DNA from: Rheinheimera tangshanensis
GTDB taxonomy: Bacteria; Pseudomonadota; Gammaproteobacteria; Enterobacterales; Alteromonadaceae
Assembly (NCBI RefSeq): GCF_014645135.1
Contig: NZ_BMLH01000006.1
Coordinates: 159,084 to 223,083 of the forward strand
Direction: 5' to 3'
DNA: 64,000 nt
Part shown: positions 55,230 through 64,000 of the stretch, in pieces
Position numbering within the stretch: the stretch's first letter is position 1
How the letters are laid out: the number at the start of each line of letters is the position of its first letter
The notes under the pieces: model-generated
The model's database searches: none
What the model saw: only the letters and a program-made list of their open reading frames with translations
Told to the model about the DNA's origin: nothing
Program-made: the position numbers and the translations under genes

Positions 55230-55661
55230 ATGACCGTTCAAGCGACAGCCCAAATGATAGAAAAAGACGACAAAACCTACAGCATCAGCGAGCTGGCAAA
55301 AGAGTTTGATATCACCACCCGTAGTATTCGTTTTTACGAAGACCAGGGCTTATTAACACCGTTACGGCAGGGTCAAACCCGTATTTACAGCCGCAGAGAC
55401 AGAGTGCGACTAAAACTTATTTTGCGTGGCAAGCGACTGGGCTTTAGCTTGTCAGAAACAGGTCAGTTATTTGAGCTGTACGATGCAGATAAAAGTAGCG
55501 TGACTCAATTGAGCACCATGCTGAAACTGATCGAACATAAAAAAGCTGAGCTGCACCAGCAGATGGATGACATTAAAGTGGTGTTGATGGAGTTAGTGAC
55601 AGTCGAAAAACGCTGCCGTGAAACTCTGGATCAGGCCAAGCAAGTCAAAGAACCGAATTAA
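55230..55661 (+). CDS. liuR: MerR-family regulator of leucine degradation LiuR
   Basis: A 143-residue MerR-family protein. The N-terminal winged helix reads YSISELAKEFDITTRSIRFYEDQGLLTPLRQGQTRIYSRRDR. A dimerising coiled coil follows in residues 80-135. It has no cysteine array, so it is not a metal sensor. Position at the head of liuABCDE and divergent from the thiolase matches LiuR, which represses branched-chain acid breakdown in Shewanella and Pseudomonas. The ATG at 55230 has GGAAGG upstream. Confidence 0.92.
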   Translation: MTVQATAQMIEKDDKTYSISELAKEFDITTRSIRFYEDQGLLTPLRQGQTRIYSRRDRVRLKLILRGKRLGFSLSETGQLFELYDADKSSVTQLSTMLKLIEHKKAELHQQMDDIKVVLMELVTVEKRCRETLDQAKQVKEPN

Positions 55662-55699
55662 TTAAAAATACATTTAAACAAAATCAAATCAAACAGTTC

Positions 55700-55816
55700 C
55701 CAAAGTAGTTGGCGTTGCAGTTAGGCGACAAGTGAGCGAGACCCCAATCACATAGTTGTCCTATGTGATTGGGGCGAGAGAGCGCAGTCAACAACGCTGC
55801 GGCGTCAAATACGAAG
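55700..55816 (-). repeat. Palindromic repeat, copy B
   Basis: A 117-base element that is the inverted counterpart of copy A (53567-53681). Its centre is a perfect 14-bp hairpin CCCCAATCACATAG (55742-55755) and CTATGTGATTGGGG (55761-55774) with a 5-base loop. It fills most of the gap between liuR and ivd and ends 22 bases before the ivd start, so it is in the transcribed leader. Confidence 0.85.
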
Positions 55817-55838
55817 GGAAAAACGGGGATCAAGAGTC

Positions 55839-57008
55839 ATGATTAGCACATACAAAACATTAAATTACGATCTGGGCGAAACCGTCGATATGATCCGTGA
55901 ACAGGTCAACAGCTTTGCTCGTGATGAAATAGCGCCACGCGCTGCACAAATAGACCATGACAATGAATTCCCGAATGACTTATGGCGTAAATTTGGCGAC
56001 CTGGGTTTATTAGGCATCACGGTCGACGAGCAATACGGTGGTTCAGGCTTAGGTTATCTGGAACATGTGGTGGCGATGGAAGAAATCAGCCGTGCTTCTG
56101 CTTCAGTGGCTTTATCTTACGGTGCGCATTCCAACTTATGTGTTAATCAGATTGCCCGTAACGGCAACGAAGCGCAAAAACAAAAGTACCTGCCCAAGTT
56201 ATGTTCTGGTGAACATATTGGCGCTCTGGCGATGTCTGAGCCTAACGCGGGTTCAGATGTAGTCTCAATGAAATTACGCGCCGACAAACAAGGTGACCGT
56301 TATATTTTAAACGGCAACAAAATGTGGATCACCAACGGCCCTGACGCCCATACCTATGTGATTTACGCCAAAACAGATATTAATGCCGGTTCTAAAGGCA
56401 TGACCGCTTTTATTGTTGAACGTGGTTTTAAAGGCTTCAGTCAGGCACAAAAACTCGACAAGCTGGGTATGCGCGGCTCAAACACCTGTGAGCTGGTATT
56501 TGAAGACTGTGAAGTGCCGGAAGAAAACGTATTAGGCAGCATAGGCACAGGCGCTCGCGTGTTGATGTCAGGTCTGGACTATGAGCGTGTGGTGTTATCC
56601 GGCGGTCCGCTTGGCATTATGCAAGCCTGTATGGATGTCGTAGTGCCTTATATCCACGACCGCAAACAGTTTGGCCAGTCTATTGGTGAATTCCAACTGG
56701 TGCAGGGCAAGTTAGCCGACATGTACACCAAAATGAATGCGGCCCGCGCTTATGTCTACACTGTAGCCAAAGCCTGTGACCGCGGTGAAACCACCCGTAA
56801 AGATGCTGCCGGCGCGATTTTATACAGCGCTGAGCTGGCCACTCAAATGGCATTGGACGCCATCCAGTTGTTAGGCGGTAATGGTTATATCAACGAATAC
56901 CCTACAGGGCGTTTATTACGCGATGCCAAGCTGTACGAAATCGGTGCTGGCACCTCAGAAATTCGCCGTATGCTGATTGGTCGCGAGTTATTTAACGAAT
57001 CGAACTAA
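55839..57008 (+). CDS. liuA: Isovaleryl-CoA dehydrogenase
   Basis: A 389-residue acyl-CoA dehydrogenase that oxidises isovaleryl-CoA to 3-methylcrotonyl-CoA in leucine breakdown. The active-site base is Glu249 in [12 protein letters not shown] (helix G), while the canonical C-terminal position carries Gly ([13 protein letters not shown]). This swap is diagnostic of isovaleryl-CoA dehydrogenase. FAD-binding segments are [18 protein letters not shown] and [17 protein letters not shown]. It lies 177 bases after liuR, with the copy B repeat between, and is followed by a terminator-like hairpin. Confidence 0.95.
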   Translation: MISTYKTLNYDLGETVDMIREQVNSFARDEIAPRAAQIDHDNEFPNDLWRKFGDLGLLGITVDEQYGGSGLGYLEHVVAMEEISRASASVALSYGAHSNLCVNQIARNGNEAQKQKYLPKLCSGEHIGALAMSEPNAGSDVVSMKLRADKQGDRYILNGNKMWITNGPDAHTYVIYAKTDINAGSKGMTAFIVERGFKGFSQAQKLDKLGMRGSNTCELVFEDCEVPEENVLGSIGTGARVLMSGLDYERVVLSGGPLGIMQACMDVVVPYIHDRKQFGQSIGEFQLVQGKLADMYTKMNAARAYVYTVAKACDRGETTRKDAAGAILYSAELATQMALDAIQLLGGNGYINEYPTGRLLRDAKLYEIGAGTSEIRRMLIGRELFNESN

Positions 57009-57042
57009 ACGCGACCGATGCAGACTCATAACCAATAAAGTA

Positions 57043-57065
57043 AGCCGGACTCCTGTCCGGCTTTT
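57043..57065 (+). terminator. Hairpin between liuA and liuB
   Basis: The stem AGCCGGAC (57043-57050) and GTCCGGCT (57055-57062) with a TCCT loop is followed by TTTCC. The U-tract is short, so it is probably an attenuator that lowers liuBCDE relative to liuA. Confidence 0.65.
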
Positions 57066-57094
57066 CCTAGACCCTGTAGCCAAAGGTGGTGAAC

Positions 57095-58702
57095 GTGGCC
57101 AGACTGAATAGCAAAATTAATCCACGCAGTGACGAATTTATCCAGAATGCAGAGGCGATGCAGCTCTTGGTGGATGATTTAGAGCAAAAAGTACAACAGA
57201 TCAAATTAGGCGGCGGTGAAGCTTTAATTGCCCGCCATACCTCACGCGGTAAGCTGTTTGTGCGTGATCGCATTCAAAAACTGTTAGACCCGGGCTCCCC
57301 CTTTTTGGAAGTCGGTCAATTTGCCGGCTGGCAATGTTATGACGACTATGTGCCCGCTGCTGGTGTAGTTGCAGGCATAGGCCGGGTCAATGGTGTCGAA
57401 TGCATGATTGTGGCCAACGATGCGACGGTCAAAGGTGGTACTTATTATCCGCTTACCGTGAAAAAACACTTACGGGCTCAGGAAATTGCCGAAACCTGTA
57501 ATCTGCCTTGTATTTATCTGGTCGACTCAGGTGGCGCTAACCTGCCCCGTCAGGACGATGTATTCCCTGACAAACTGCACTTTGGGCGGATTTTCTTTAA
57601 TCAGGCGCGTATGTCAGCCAAAGGTATTCCACAAATTGCGGTGGTGATGGGCTTATGTACTGCTGGTGGTGCTTATGTACCTGCTATGGCCGATGAAAGT
57701 ATTATCGTCAAAGATCAGGGCACTATCTTTTTAGCAGGCCCGCCACTGGTCAAAGCAGCCACAGGCGAAGAAGTCACAGCAGAAGAGTTAGGTGGTGCTG
57801 ATGTGCACTGCAAAATCTCAGGTGTGGCCGATCACTATGCACTGAACGATGAACATGCGCTACAACTGGCGCGTAATGCTGTCAGTCGGCTGAATCATCA
57901 AAAACCAGTACAAGGCGATGTGCGCCCTGTTGAAGCCCCACTTTATGATGCCAGCGAGCTATACGGCATAGTCGGCACCGATCTGAAAAAACCTTTTGAT
58001 GTACGTGAAGTGATAGCCCGACTTGTTGATGCCTCTGATTTTGATGAATTCAAACAGTTTTATGGCGCTACCTTAGTCTGTGGTTTTGCCCGAATTTTCG
58101 GTCAGCCTATTGGCATAGTCGCCAATAACGGCATTCTGTTTTCTGAGTCAGCGCAAAAAGGCGCCCACTTTATTGAGCTCTGTGCCCAGCGCAAAATTCC
58201 ACTTTTATTTCTGCAAAACATCACCGGCTTTATGGTAGGTAAAAAATACGAAGCCGAAGGTATCGCCAAACACGGAGCCAAAATGGTGATGGCCGTGTCT
58301 TGTGCCAATGTACCGAAATTTACCGTGCTGATTGGTGGCTCTTATGGCGCAGGCAACTATGGTATGTGTGGCCGGGCTTATGACCCAACCATGATGTGGA
58401 TGTGGCCCAACGCCCGTATTTCGGTGATGGGTGGAGAGCAAGCCGCAGGTGTGATGGCGACTGTAACCAAAGATGCCTTAGCCCGTAAAGGCGAAAGCTT
58501 AACAGCCGAAGCTGAACAAGCCATACGTCAGCCTATTGTCGCGCAGTACGAGCAACAAGGTCACCCCTATTACGCCAGTGCGCGTTTGTGGGATGACGGC
58601 ATTATCGATCCGGCACAAACCCGTATGGTGGTGGGTCTGGCGCTGAGTGCAGCGCTGAATGCGCCTGTCGCCGAATCCAAATTTGGCGTATTCCGGATGT
58701 AA
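57095..58702 (+). CDS. liuB: Methylcrotonyl-CoA carboxylase, carboxyltransferase subunit
   Basis: A 535-residue beta subunit that moves CO2 from biotin to 3-methylcrotonyl-CoA. Acyl-CoA and carboxybiotin loops are seen in [19 protein letters not shown] and [22 protein letters not shown]. The GTG at 57095 is chosen: it gives [12 protein letters not shown], the same spacing as in Pseudomonas LiuB, and AAAGG lies 8 bases upstream. Two earlier GTGs (57086, 57089) are less likely. Works with LiuD; 17 bases upstream of liuC. Confidence 0.95.
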   Translation: MARLNSKINPRSDEFIQNAEAMQLLVDDLEQKVQQIKLGGGEALIARHTSRGKLFVRDRIQKLLDPGSPFLEVGQFAGWQCYDDYVPAAGVVAGIGRVNGVECMIVANDATVKGGTYYPLTVKKHLRAQEIAETCNLPCIYLVDSGGANLPRQDDVFPDKLHFGRIFFNQARMSAKGIPQIAVVMGLCTAGGAYVPAMADESIIVKDQGTIFLAGPPLVKAATGEEVTAEELGGADVHCKISGVADHYALNDEHALQLARNAVSRLNHQKPVQGDVRPVEAPLYDASELYGIVGTDLKKPFDVREVIARLVDASDFDEFKQFYGATLVCGFARIFGQPIGIVANNGILFSESAQKGAHFIELCAQRKIPLLFLQNITGFMVGKKYEAEGIAKHGAKMVMAVSCANVPKFTVLIGGSYGAGNYGMCGRAYDPTMMWMWPNARISVMGGEQAAGVMATVTKDALARKGESLTAEAEQAIRQPIVAQYEQQGHPYYASARLWDDGIIDPAQTRMVVGLALSAALNAPVAESKFGVFRM

Positions 58703-58719
58703 GAGCAAGGGAGTAAAAA

Positions 58720-59517
58720 ATGCAAAACTATAAAACTATTACGACCTCGTTAAATGCAGCTGGTGTCGCAGAGCTGGTGCTGAACCGCGCTGAAGTGCAT
58801 AACGCCTTTGACGACAGTATGATTGGCGAATTAATCAACGCCTTAAAAAGCCTGGCTTCGAACCCTGCAGTGCGGGTACTGCTGCTCAAATCCATGGGTA
58901 AAAACTTCAGTGCAGGTGCAGATCTGAACTGGATGCGCTCTATGGCAGAGAAAAACTACCAGCAGAACTTAGCAGATGCAGGTCAACTCGCAGAGTTGAT
59001 GCGCCAGTTAGATACTTTCCCTGCCCCCACTATTGCACTGGTGCAAGGCGCAGCTTTTGGTGGCGCTTTGGGTTTAGTCTCCTGCTGCGATATAGCACTT
59101 GCCGAACAAGGCGCCAGCTTTTGTTTAAGCGAAGTAAAAATTGGCTTAATACCAGCGGTGATCAGTCCTTATGTGATGCGTGCTATTGGCGAACGTGCCA
59201 GCCGCCGTTATTTCTTAACGGCAGAACGTTTTGATGCATCTACTGCGCTGAATTTAGGTTTAGTGCATCAATTAGTGGACGCTGGGGGTCTGAGTGGTGC
59301 AGCGGAACATTTTGTTGGCACTTTGCTGAATAACAGCCCAGCAGCATTGCGCTGTGCCAAAGAACTGATGGCAGCGGTGAATCATCAGCCTATTAATCAG
59401 CAATTGATTGACAGCACTTCAGCTCGCATTGCCGCCATTCGGGTATCAAATGAAGGTCAGGAAGGCTTAACCGCCTTTTTACAAAAACGTACTCCGGCCT
59501 GGATCCGGTCAGAATAA
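58720..59517 (+). CDS. liuC: Methylglutaconyl-CoA hydratase
   Basis: A 265-residue crotonase that hydrates 3-methylglutaconyl-CoA to HMG-CoA. Oxyanion loops are GKNFSAGADLNWMRSM and VQGAAFGGALGLVSCCDIA. The catalytic region is LSEVKIGLIPAVISPYVM, typical of LiuC rather than of generic hydratases. AGGGAG is 8 bases before the ATG. It is embedded between liuB and liuD, so the specific assignment is strong. Confidence 0.94.
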   Translation: MQNYKTITTSLNAAGVAELVLNRAEVHNAFDDSMIGELINALKSLASNPAVRVLLLKSMGKNFSAGADLNWMRSMAEKNYQQNLADAGQLAELMRQLDTFPAPTIALVQGAAFGGALGLVSCCDIALAEQGASFCLSEVKIGLIPAVISPYVMRAIGERASRRYFLTAERFDASTALNLGLVHQLVDAGGLSGAAEHFVGTLLNNSPAALRCAKELMAAVNHQPINQQLIDSTSARIAAIRVSNEGQEGLTAFLQKRTPAWIRSE

Positions 59518-59531
59518 GGAAAAACAGACTG

Positions 59532-61508
59532 ATGTTTCGCAAAATTTTGATCGCCAACCGGGGCGAAATCGCCTGCCGAGTGATAGAAACCGCCCATAAA
59601 CTGGGTATTCGTTGTGTCGCTGTCTATTCAGAAGCTGACGCCAATGCCCGCCATGTGCATATGGCCGATGAAGCGTTCTTATTGGGCCCTGCACCCAGTA
59701 AAGAATCTTATTTACGGGCAGACAAGATTTTAGAAATCGCCAAATTAAGTGGCGCCGAAGCTGTGCACCCAGGTTATGGTTTTTTATCTGAAAACGAAGG
59801 ATTTGCAGAGGCCTGCGCTAAAGCAGGTGTGGTTTTTATTGGCCCACCAGTACCTGCCATTGCGGCTATGGGCAGTAAAAGCGCCGCCAAAGAGATTATG
59901 ACCCAAGCCGGTGTGCCTTTAGTACCGGGTTATCATGGGGATAATCAGGACCCGGCCTTCTTACAACAACAAGCTGATCTGGTGGGCTACCCACTGCTAC
60001 TCAAAGCCGCCTACGGCGGTGGTGGTAAAGGCATGCGTGTGGTCTGGAACAGCGGCGAATTTGCTGAAGCTTTGGCTGGCGCCAAACGTGAAGCCTTAAA
60101 CGGCTTTGGCAATGACAAAGTGCTGATGGAACGTTACCTGACCAAACCCCGTCATGTTGAAATTCAGGTCTTTGCCGACAGTTTTGGTAATGCAGTCTAT
60201 TTAGCTGAGCGGGACTGCTCTATTCAGCGCCGTCACCAAAAAGTCATTGAAGAAGCACCAGCACCACATTTCAGCGCAGAGCAGCGCAAAGCCATGGGCG
60301 AAGCTGCAGTCAAAGCAGCCAAAGCTATTGCGTATCAGGGCGCTGGTACTGTTGAATTCTTATTTGATGAAGACGGCTCTTTCTATTTTATGGAAATGAA
60401 TACCCGTCTGCAGGTAGAACATCCGGTCACTGAAATGATCACAGGTCAGGATTTGGTGAAATGGCAGCTGTTGGTCGCCAGCGGTCAGCCTCTGCCTTTA
60501 ACTCAGGATCAAATCACTATTGATGGCCACGCCATTGAGGTACGGGTTTATGCTGAAGATCCGGATCACGATTTCCTGCCAGCCACCGGCAAACTGACTT
60601 ATCTACGCCAGCCTGAAGAGAGCCGTTATGTGCGGGTGGACACAGGCGTGGTCGAAAGCGACGAAGTCTCACCATTTTACGATCCTATGATTGCTAAGCT
60701 CATCGTTTGGGACGAAAACCGTGATCGCGCCATAGCACGTATGTTGCGAGCTTTAGATGATTACCGTATTGCCGGTGTAAAAAACAACCTGAATTTCTTA
60801 ACCCGTTTGGTGGAGCAACCTGCTTTTGCCAAAGCAGAGCTGGATACGCATTTTATTGAACGGCATAAAGAATCCTTGTTTGCACCAGGTCAGTCTGAAA
60901 CCGAACAAGCCAGCTTATTGGCGGCCTTGTATCTGTTACTGAAAGAGCGTTCAGACAAGCAAGACGACCAAAGCCCATGGGCTTTGTGTTCAGGCTGGCG
61001 TTTAAATGAAGTTCCAACTGTGTCTTTCCCGCTGATATATCAGGAGGAAACCCGTCTGGTCAGCATCAGCTCTGAAGGTAAACAGCTTAGCTTAACGCAA
61101 CAAGGCGTCACCACCCCTGCTACAGCCAGCTTACAAAGCGATGAACTGCAAGCCAATTTAAATGGCCATCAGCTCAAAGTGCGGGTCAGCCAGTATCAGA
61201 ACATCGTATCGGTGTTTATCAAACACCAACGGTATGACTTTATTTACCAGACCCAAGTGCAAACGCAAGTCGACGACAGCGCAGCTGCAGGCAGCCTGAC
61301 GGCACCTATGAACGGCACTATTGTCGCTGTGATGGTGGAAAAAGGTGCGCAAGTCAGTGCGGGCCAGACGCTGTTGGTGATGGAAGCAATGAAAATGGAA
61401 TACAGCATCAAAGCGCCGAAAGATGGTGTGGTCAATCAGCTGTTTTATGCCGCTGGAGATCTGGTGAAAGACGGCGCTCAGCTGCTGGATTTTACCCCAG
61501 CTGACTAA
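59532..61508 (+). CDS. liuD: Methylcrotonyl-CoA carboxylase, biotin carboxylase subunit
   Basis: A 658-residue alpha subunit. Residues 1-450 are biotin carboxylase with the N-terminal RKILIANRGEIACRVI, the ATP-grasp loop KAAYGGGGKGMRVV and FMEMNTRLQVEHPVTE. A middle BT domain of about 130 residues follows. The C-terminal biotinyl domain has the target lysine, Lys621 in VMEAMKMEYSIKAP. It charges biotin with bicarbonate using ATP and partners with LiuB. It starts 14 bases after liuC and ends 21 bases before liuE. Confidence 0.96.
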   Translation: MFRKILIANRGEIACRVIETAHKLGIRCVAVYSEADANARHVHMADEAFLLGPAPSKESYLRADKILEIAKLSGAEAVHPGYGFLSENEGFAEACAKAGVVFIGPPVPAIAAMGSKSAAKEIMTQAGVPLVPGYHGDNQDPAFLQQQADLVGYPLLLKAAYGGGGKGMRVVWNSGEFAEALAGAKREALNGFGNDKVLMERYLTKPRHVEIQVFADSFGNAVYLAERDCSIQRRHQKVIEEAPAPHFSAEQRKAMGEAAVKAAKAIAYQGAGTVEFLFDEDGSFYFMEMNTRLQVEHPVTEMITGQDLVKWQLLVASGQPLPLTQDQITIDGHAIEVRVYAEDPDHDFLPATGKLTYLRQPEESRYVRVDTGVVESDEVSPFYDPMIAKLIVWDENRDRAIARMLRALDDYRIAGVKNNLNFLTRLVEQPAFAKAELDTHFIERHKESLFAPGQSETEQASLLAALYLLLKERSDKQDDQSPWALCSGWRLNEVPTVSFPLIYQEETRLVSISSEGKQLSLTQQGVTTPATASLQSDELQANLNGHQLKVRVSQYQNIVSVFIKHQRYDFIYQTQVQTQVDDSAAAGSLTAPMNGTIVAVMVEKGAQVSAGQTLLVMEAMKMEYSIKAPKDGVVNQLFYAAGDLVKDGAQLLDFTPAD

Positions 61509-61529
61509 CAGGCCCATTTGGAGATTTTT

Positions 61530-62468
61530 ATGTCACTGACATTAAACCCACAACACGCAGCTGGTTTGCCCAAAGCCGTGCGACTTGTTGAAGTAGGCCC
61601 ACGCGATGGTCTGCAAAATGAAAAAGCCGTGTCGCTGGAGGCCAAAGTCGAGTTGGTCAACCGTTTAGCAGAAACTGGCTTGCGCACCATTGAAACCGGC
61701 GCTTTTGTCTCGCCAAAGTGGGTACCCCAAATGGCTGATTCTGCTGCTGTATTTGCACAAATCAGCCGTACAGCAGGTATTCAGTACACAGCTTTGACCC
61801 CTAATCTGCAAGGTTATGAAGCAGCCAAAGCTGCAGGAGCTACTGAAGTTGCGGTATTTGGCGCTGCTTCAGAGGCTTTTACCCAAAAAAATATCAACTG
61901 CAGCATCGCCGAAAGCCTTGAGCGTTTTGCCCCTGTGATGGCGCAAGCCAAACTGGATGGCATTCAAGTGCGGGGTTATGTCTCTTGTGTGGTCGGCTGC
62001 CCTTATCAGGGCGACGTTGAACCCTGTGAAGTAGCACGGGTTGCTAAAGCTTTACTCGATATGGGCTGCTACGAAATTTCGTTAGGCGACACCATAGGCG
62101 TTGGCACACCAGCTAAAGTCAATGCCATGCTGGACGCTGTGCTTGAAGTTGTCCCAGTGGCCCAACTGGCTGTGCATTTTCACGATACCTATGGCCAGGC
62201 GTTAAGTAATATTTACGCGGCGCTACAACGTGGTATAGCTGTGGTGGACAGCTCAGTCGCAGGTTTAGGCGGCTGTCCTTACGCTGCCGGTGCGTCAGGC
62301 AATGTTGCCACTGAAGAAGTAGTGTATTTGCTAAACGGCCTTGGCATAACGACTGGTGTTGATTTACAACGGCTGGCCCCTATTGGCTGGTTTATCAGCG
62401 AGCAGCTGGGGAAAGCTCCTAGTTCTAAAGTAGGATTGGCGCTTAAGGCCAAATGCCAGCAGAATTAA
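61530..62468 (+). CDS. liuE: Hydroxymethylglutaryl-CoA lyase
   Basis: A 312-residue TIM-barrel lyase that splits HMG-CoA into acetyl-CoA and acetoacetate. The metal-binding start is [19 protein letters not shown]. Further signatures are [40 protein letters not shown] and the catalytic-Cys loop [20 protein letters not shown]. The ATG at 61530 has GGAG 7 bases upstream. Its product acetoacetate is taken by the CoA-transferase encoded next. Confidence 0.96.
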   Translation: MSLTLNPQHAAGLPKAVRLVEVGPRDGLQNEKAVSLEAKVELVNRLAETGLRTIETGAFVSPKWVPQMADSAAVFAQISRTAGIQYTALTPNLQGYEAAKAAGATEVAVFGAASEAFTQKNINCSIAESLERFAPVMAQAKLDGIQVRGYVSCVVGCPYQGDVEPCEVARVAKALLDMGCYEISLGDTIGVGTPAKVNAMLDAVLEVVPVAQLAVHFHDTYGQALSNIYAALQRGIAVVDSSVAGLGGCPYAAGASGNVATEEVVYLLNGLGITTGVDLQRLAPIGWFISEQLGKAPSSKVGLALKAKCQQN

Positions 62469-62497
62469 TGATTGATAGCATCTTTTAAGGATACAAA

Positions 62498-63199
62498 ATG
62501 GCAGGGTTTAATAAAGTTGTGACCAGCTACGAAGAAGCGCTGGCAGGCCTGACCGATGGCATGACAGTGATAGCTGGTGGTTTTGGTTTATGTGGTATTC
62601 CGGAAGGCCTGATTGCTCAGATCAAAAAAATGGGCACCCGTGATTTAACAGTGGTTTCTAACAACTGTGGTGTCGATGGTTTTGGTTTAGGTGTTTTATT
62701 AGAAGACCGCCAAATCAAAAAAATGGTCGCTTCTTATGTTGGCGAAAACGCCTTGTTTGAAAAGCAGTTGTTATCAGGTGAACTCGAAGTGGTGTTAACA
62801 CCTCAAGGCACGCTGGCTGAAAAGATCCGCGCTGGTGGTGCCGGTATTCCAGCTTTTTTCACTGCGACTGGTTACGGTACTCCTGTGGCTGAAGGTAAAG
62901 AAACTCGTGAAATTAATGGCCGCCATTATGTGCTGGAAGAAGCGATTACCGGTGACTTTGCCATAGTGCGGGCCTGGAAAGCAGACCGTTACGGCAATCT
63001 GGTGTTCCGTCATACCTCCATGAACTTCAACCCTATGGCGGCCACTGCAGGCAAAATTACTGTGGCTGAAGTGGAAGAAATCGTTGAGCCGGGTGAGTTG
63101 GAGCCAAGTCAAATTCATACACCAGGTATTTATGTGCAACGTGTGATCAAAGCAAGCTTTGAAAAACGCATTGAACGTCGTATGGTCCGTCAGGCTTAA
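62498..63199 (+). CDS. 3-oxoacid CoA-transferase, subunit A
   Basis: A 233-residue alpha subunit of a family I CoA-transferase that moves CoA, probably from succinyl-CoA, to acetoacetate. The signature [20 protein letters not shown] opens the protein, and [24 protein letters not shown] sequence (here [20 protein letters not shown]) follows. It ends RRMVRQA. It is 29 bases after liuE and 12 bases before subunit B. AtoD and ScoA/LpsI are alternative names for this family. Confidence 0.93.
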   Translation: MAGFNKVVTSYEEALAGLTDGMTVIAGGFGLCGIPEGLIAQIKKMGTRDLTVVSNNCGVDGFGLGVLLEDRQIKKMVASYVGENALFEKQLLSGELEVVLTPQGTLAEKIRAGGAGIPAFFTATGYGTPVAEGKETREINGRHYVLEEAITGDFAIVRAWKADRYGNLVFRHTSMNFNPMAATAGKITVAEVEEIVEPGELEPSQIHTPGIYVQRVIKASFEKRIERRMVRQA

Positions 63200-63211
63200 G
63201 GAGCACAGCAA

Positions 63212-63868
63212 ATGGCATTATCACGTGAACAAGTCGCTATGCGGGTGGCTCAGGAATTACAGGACGGCTATTACGTCAATTTAGGCATAGGTATTCCCAC
63301 CTTAGTGGCCAACTATGTGCCTGCAGGTATTGAAGTGATGCTGCAATCGGAAAACGGTTTATTAGGTATGGGCCCCTACCCAACTGAAGCTGAACTGGAT
63401 GCCGATATGATCAACGCCGGTAAAGAAACAGTCACCGCCATTAAAGGCGCTGCCATTTTCAGCTCAGCTGAAAGCTTTGCCATGATCCGCGGCGGCCATG
63501 TGGATTTAACAGTACTGGGCGCTTTTGAAGTGGATCAAAACGGAAATATTGCCAGTTGGATGATCCCGGGTAAATTGGTCAAAGGCATGGGCGGCGCTAT
63601 GGATTTAGTAGCTGGTGCACAAAATATCATTGTCACTATGACGCATGCTGACAAATACGGCAGCTCCAAGTTACTGGAGAGCTGTACTTTGCCTTTGACG
63701 GGCGTGAACTGTGTGAAAAAGATAGTGACAGATTTAGCAGTGCTGGAAGTTCGGGACGGCGCTTTCCATTTACTGGAACGTGCACCTGGCATCAGCGTAG
63801 AAGAAATTCAGCAAAAGACTGCGGGTAAGTTAGTGATCTCTGGTGATATTCCAGAAATGCAATTCTGA
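63212..63868 (+). CDS. 3-oxoacid CoA-transferase, subunit B
   Basis: A 218-residue beta subunit. The catalytic Glu that forms the CoA thioester is in [16 protein letters not shown], the hallmark of family I CoA-transferases. Other conserved parts are [18 protein letters not shown] and [23 protein letters not shown]. Together with subunit A and the divergent thiolase it closes the leucine pathway to acetyl-CoA. A perfect 43-base palindrome follows 11 bases after its stop and may end or protect the transcript. Confidence 0.94.
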   Translation: MALSREQVAMRVAQELQDGYYVNLGIGIPTLVANYVPAGIEVMLQSENGLLGMGPYPTEAELDADMINAGKETVTAIKGAAIFSSAESFAMIRGGHVDLTVLGAFEVDQNGNIASWMIPGKLVKGMGGAMDLVAGAQNIIVTMTHADKYGSSKLLESCTLPLTGVNCVKKIVTDLAVLEVRDGAFHLLERAPGISVEEIQQKTAGKLVISGDIPEMQF

Positions 63869-63879
63869 TTTGTAAATTG

Positions 63880-63922
63880 GGGTCAGATCACATTGTTAAC
63901 AGTTAACAATGTGATCTGACCC
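63880..63922. repeat. Perfect 43-bp palindrome (GGGTCAGATCACATTG type)
   Basis: Two 21-base arms, 63880-63900 and 63902-63922, are exact inverted copies around one central base. The left arm starts GGGTCAGATCACATTGTTAA. A degenerate copy lies at 16879-16922. It looks like a REP-type or small mobile palindrome of the kind associated with REP-associated tyrosine transposases; the transposase itself is not in the window. Confidence 0.85.
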
Positions 63923-63961
63923 TGAGGGATCCCCACGAATTTTTCATTAAGCAGCCCACCG

Positions 63962-63987
63962 GACAGCATACTCAGCAGTATGCTGTC
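63962..63987. repeat. Second hairpin at the window end
   Basis: An 11-bp perfect stem GACAGCATACT (63962-63972) and AGTATGCTGTC (63977-63987) encloses CAGC. No U-tract follows. It is 40 bases from the 43-bp palindrome and may belong to the same element. Confidence 0.6.
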
Positions 63988-64000
63988 TGAACCGTTCGAT

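Noticed and set aside
16879..63879. The two palindrome copies start exactly 47000 bases apart
   Set aside because: A round number in this window has no biological meaning; treated as coincidence.
1..64000. Defence island, prophage, CRISPR or biosynthetic cluster
   Set aside because: No repeats with regular spacing, no phage, toxin-antitoxin, restriction or NRPS/PKS genes were seen; the PhzF-like gene alone does not indicate phenazine synthesis.

Overview
The window reads as chromosomal core DNA of a gammaproteobacterium. The gene order yceD-rpmF-plsX-fabH-fabD-fabG-acpP-fabF ... pabC-mltG-tmk-holB-pilZ-tatD, an RNase E very close to the enterobacterial one, the acnD/prpF version of the methylcitrate cycle under a GntR regulator, and a LiuR-controlled leucine pathway together suggest an Alteromonadales/Rheinheimera-like marine or freshwater heterotroph. 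The genus is an inference. No tRNA, rRNA, CRISPR array, prophage or complete insertion sequence was seen.

Layout. 1-2.9 kb: the tail of a LysR regulator, two secreted or unknown proteins, a DUF1349 protein and a GNAT acetyltransferase. 3.0-9.7 kb: the propionate (2-methylcitrate) operon, gntR-prpB-prpC-acnD-prpF on the minus strand, with two perfect TGTCGACA-centred palindromes around its promoter. 9.8-12.3 kb: a DUF4386 membrane protein, a diguanylate cyclase and a 570-base non-coding stretch. 12.3-26.2 kb: the long minus-strand lipid, cell-envelope and replication cluster, in which an M1 metallopeptidase and a DUF6702 protein sit between fabF and pabC. 26.4-32.7 kb: maf/yceF, a dispersed repeat, a HAD phosphatase, rluC, and rne with a long leader and a 6 x 48-bp in-frame repeat. 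32.7-46.9 kb: accessory genes (lipase, beta-lactamase-like hydrolase, a CadC/ToxR-like membrane regulator with a beta-propeller, flavodoxin, DMT exporter, acetyltransferases, pldA, PhzF-like, DUF1456, NYN, yjdM, polysaccharide deacetylase, fatty acid hydroxylase). 47-53.5 kb: the valine degradation set (SDR, mmsB, HIBYL-CoA hydrolase, enoyl-CoA hydratase, isobutyryl-CoA dehydrogenase, mmsA), minus strand. 53.8-63.9 kb: thiolase (minus), divergent from liuR and the leucine set liuA-B-C-D-E plus a two-subunit 3-oxoacid CoA-transferase (plus strand).

How they work together. Leucine becomes acetyl-CoA plus acetoacetate through liuABCDE. The CoA-transferase activates acetoacetate and the divergent thiolase splits acetoacetyl-CoA. 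Valine becomes propionyl-CoA through AcdH, hydratase, HIBYL-CoA hydrolase, MmsB and MmsA. The prp operon at the other end of the window can convert that propionyl-CoA to pyruvate and succinate.

No clearly new multi-gene system was found. The most interesting signals are non-coding: matched operators for the GntR and LiuR regulators, an inverted pair of ~115-bp palindromic repeats flanking the thiolase-liuR segment, a 43-bp palindrome at 63.9 kb with a degenerate copy at 16.9 kb, the dispersed repeat at 27.1 kb, and a possible small RNA at 12.2 kb.
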